Part shown: positions 15,692-15,870 of the stretch, piece after piece
Layout of the letters: the number at the start of each line of letters is the position of its first letter
How positions within the stretch are numbered: the stretch's first letter is position 1
Assembly: GCA_964392615.1 (NCBI GenBank)
Contig: CAYMRB010000228.1
Coordinates: 1-15,870, forward strand
Reading direction: 5' to 3'
Length of the DNA stretch: 15,870 nucleotides
Source of the DNA: CAYMRB01 sp964392615
GTDB taxonomy: Bacteria > Planctomycetota > UBA8108
Program-made: the position numbers and the translations under genes
The notes under the pieces: model-generated
Databases searched by the model: none
Told to the model about the DNA's origin: nothing
What the model saw: only the letters and a program-made list of their open reading frames with translations

Positions 15692-15870
15692 ATGGGCCGC
15701 CCGGCGCCGATTTCTACTTCGAGCTCGATTCCGCCGCCGATCCCGACCCCGACTCCGCCGCCGACTCCGACTCCGACTCCGACTCCGACTCCGACTCCGA
15801 CTCCGCCTCCGACTCCGACTCCGACTCCGACACCGACTCCGACACCGACACCGACTCCGACACCGACACC
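15692..15870 (+). CDS. Possible Pro-Thr-repeat open frame, cut by window edge
   Basis: An ATG at 15692 opens a frame that reads MGRPAPISTSSSIPPPIPTP and then almost pure Pro-Thr to the window end. Such tracts occur as linkers in secreted proteins, but here no signal peptide precedes it and I see no ribosome site. A TAGAAT box overlaps the ATG, so a real transcript might be leaderless or start downstream. The same bases read Asp-Ser repeats in another plus frame and Gly-Val repeats on the minus strand. It may simply be a non-coding microsatellite. Confidence 0.2.
   Translation, partial: MGRPAPISTSSSIPPPIPTPTPPPTPTPTPTPTPTPTPPPTPTPTPTPTPTPTPTPTPT
15727..15870. repeat. Hexanucleotide microsatellite (CCGACT/CCGACA)
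   Basis: From about 15727 the sequence becomes a tandem array, first of variant GATCCC/GACCCC/GACTCC units, then of CCGACT, then of mixed CCGACT and CCGACA. It continues past the window edge. The unit keeps any reading frame. Confidence 0.93.

Overview
The window is high-GC bacterial chromosome with long, mostly minus-strand genes. I favour a planctomycete-type organism, from the style of the integrase, the secreted esterase fused to a beta-rich domain, the SecD-like lipoprotein and the TPR/DUF4388 proteins. A myxobacterium-like host cannot be excluded from sequence alone.

Left edge (1-827): the N-terminal 209 residues of a tyrosine recombinase lie directly behind the 3' end of a tRNA-Arg(TCT) gene, both on the minus strand. 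This is the usual arrangement of an integrative element inserted at a tRNA 3' end. The element itself would lie to the left, outside the window. Between the two is a 123-base strip with a palindrome and a short direct repeat.

Middle (828-9073): a gene-poor stretch is followed by a coiled-coil lipoprotein (+) that converges on an aldehyde dehydrogenase (-), with a strong hairpin between them. Next come tRNA-Leu(TAA) (+) and a tightly spaced minus-strand operon: SecD-P1-like lipoprotein, Nramp-like transporter, GT4 glycosyltransferase. The glycosyltransferase ends inside the antisense tRNA-Leu gene. Divergent from the operon is a secreted esterase with a C-terminal beta-rich domain.

Right part (9074-15870): a minus-strand series reads from right to left. 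It starts with a UDP-sugar pyrophosphorylase homologue whose nucleotide-binding loop is degenerate and which has a near-consensus promoter. Next is a palindromic MITE-like repeat, then a secreted HEAT/coiled-coil/TPR protein. Last is a 943-residue DUF4388-TPR protein whose disordered tail carries four copies of a short amphipathic motif. The right edge is a hexanucleotide repeat that reads Pro-Thr or Asp-Ser depending on frame.

I see no defence locus, CRISPR array or complete mobile element. The most notable points are the pyrophosphorylase with a lost signature, the stand-alone SecD periplasmic domain beside a non-canonical Nramp protein, the tail motif array, the CDS end inside a tRNA, and the in-frame microsatellites. 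The integration boundary suggests that any accessory cargo lies beyond the left edge.
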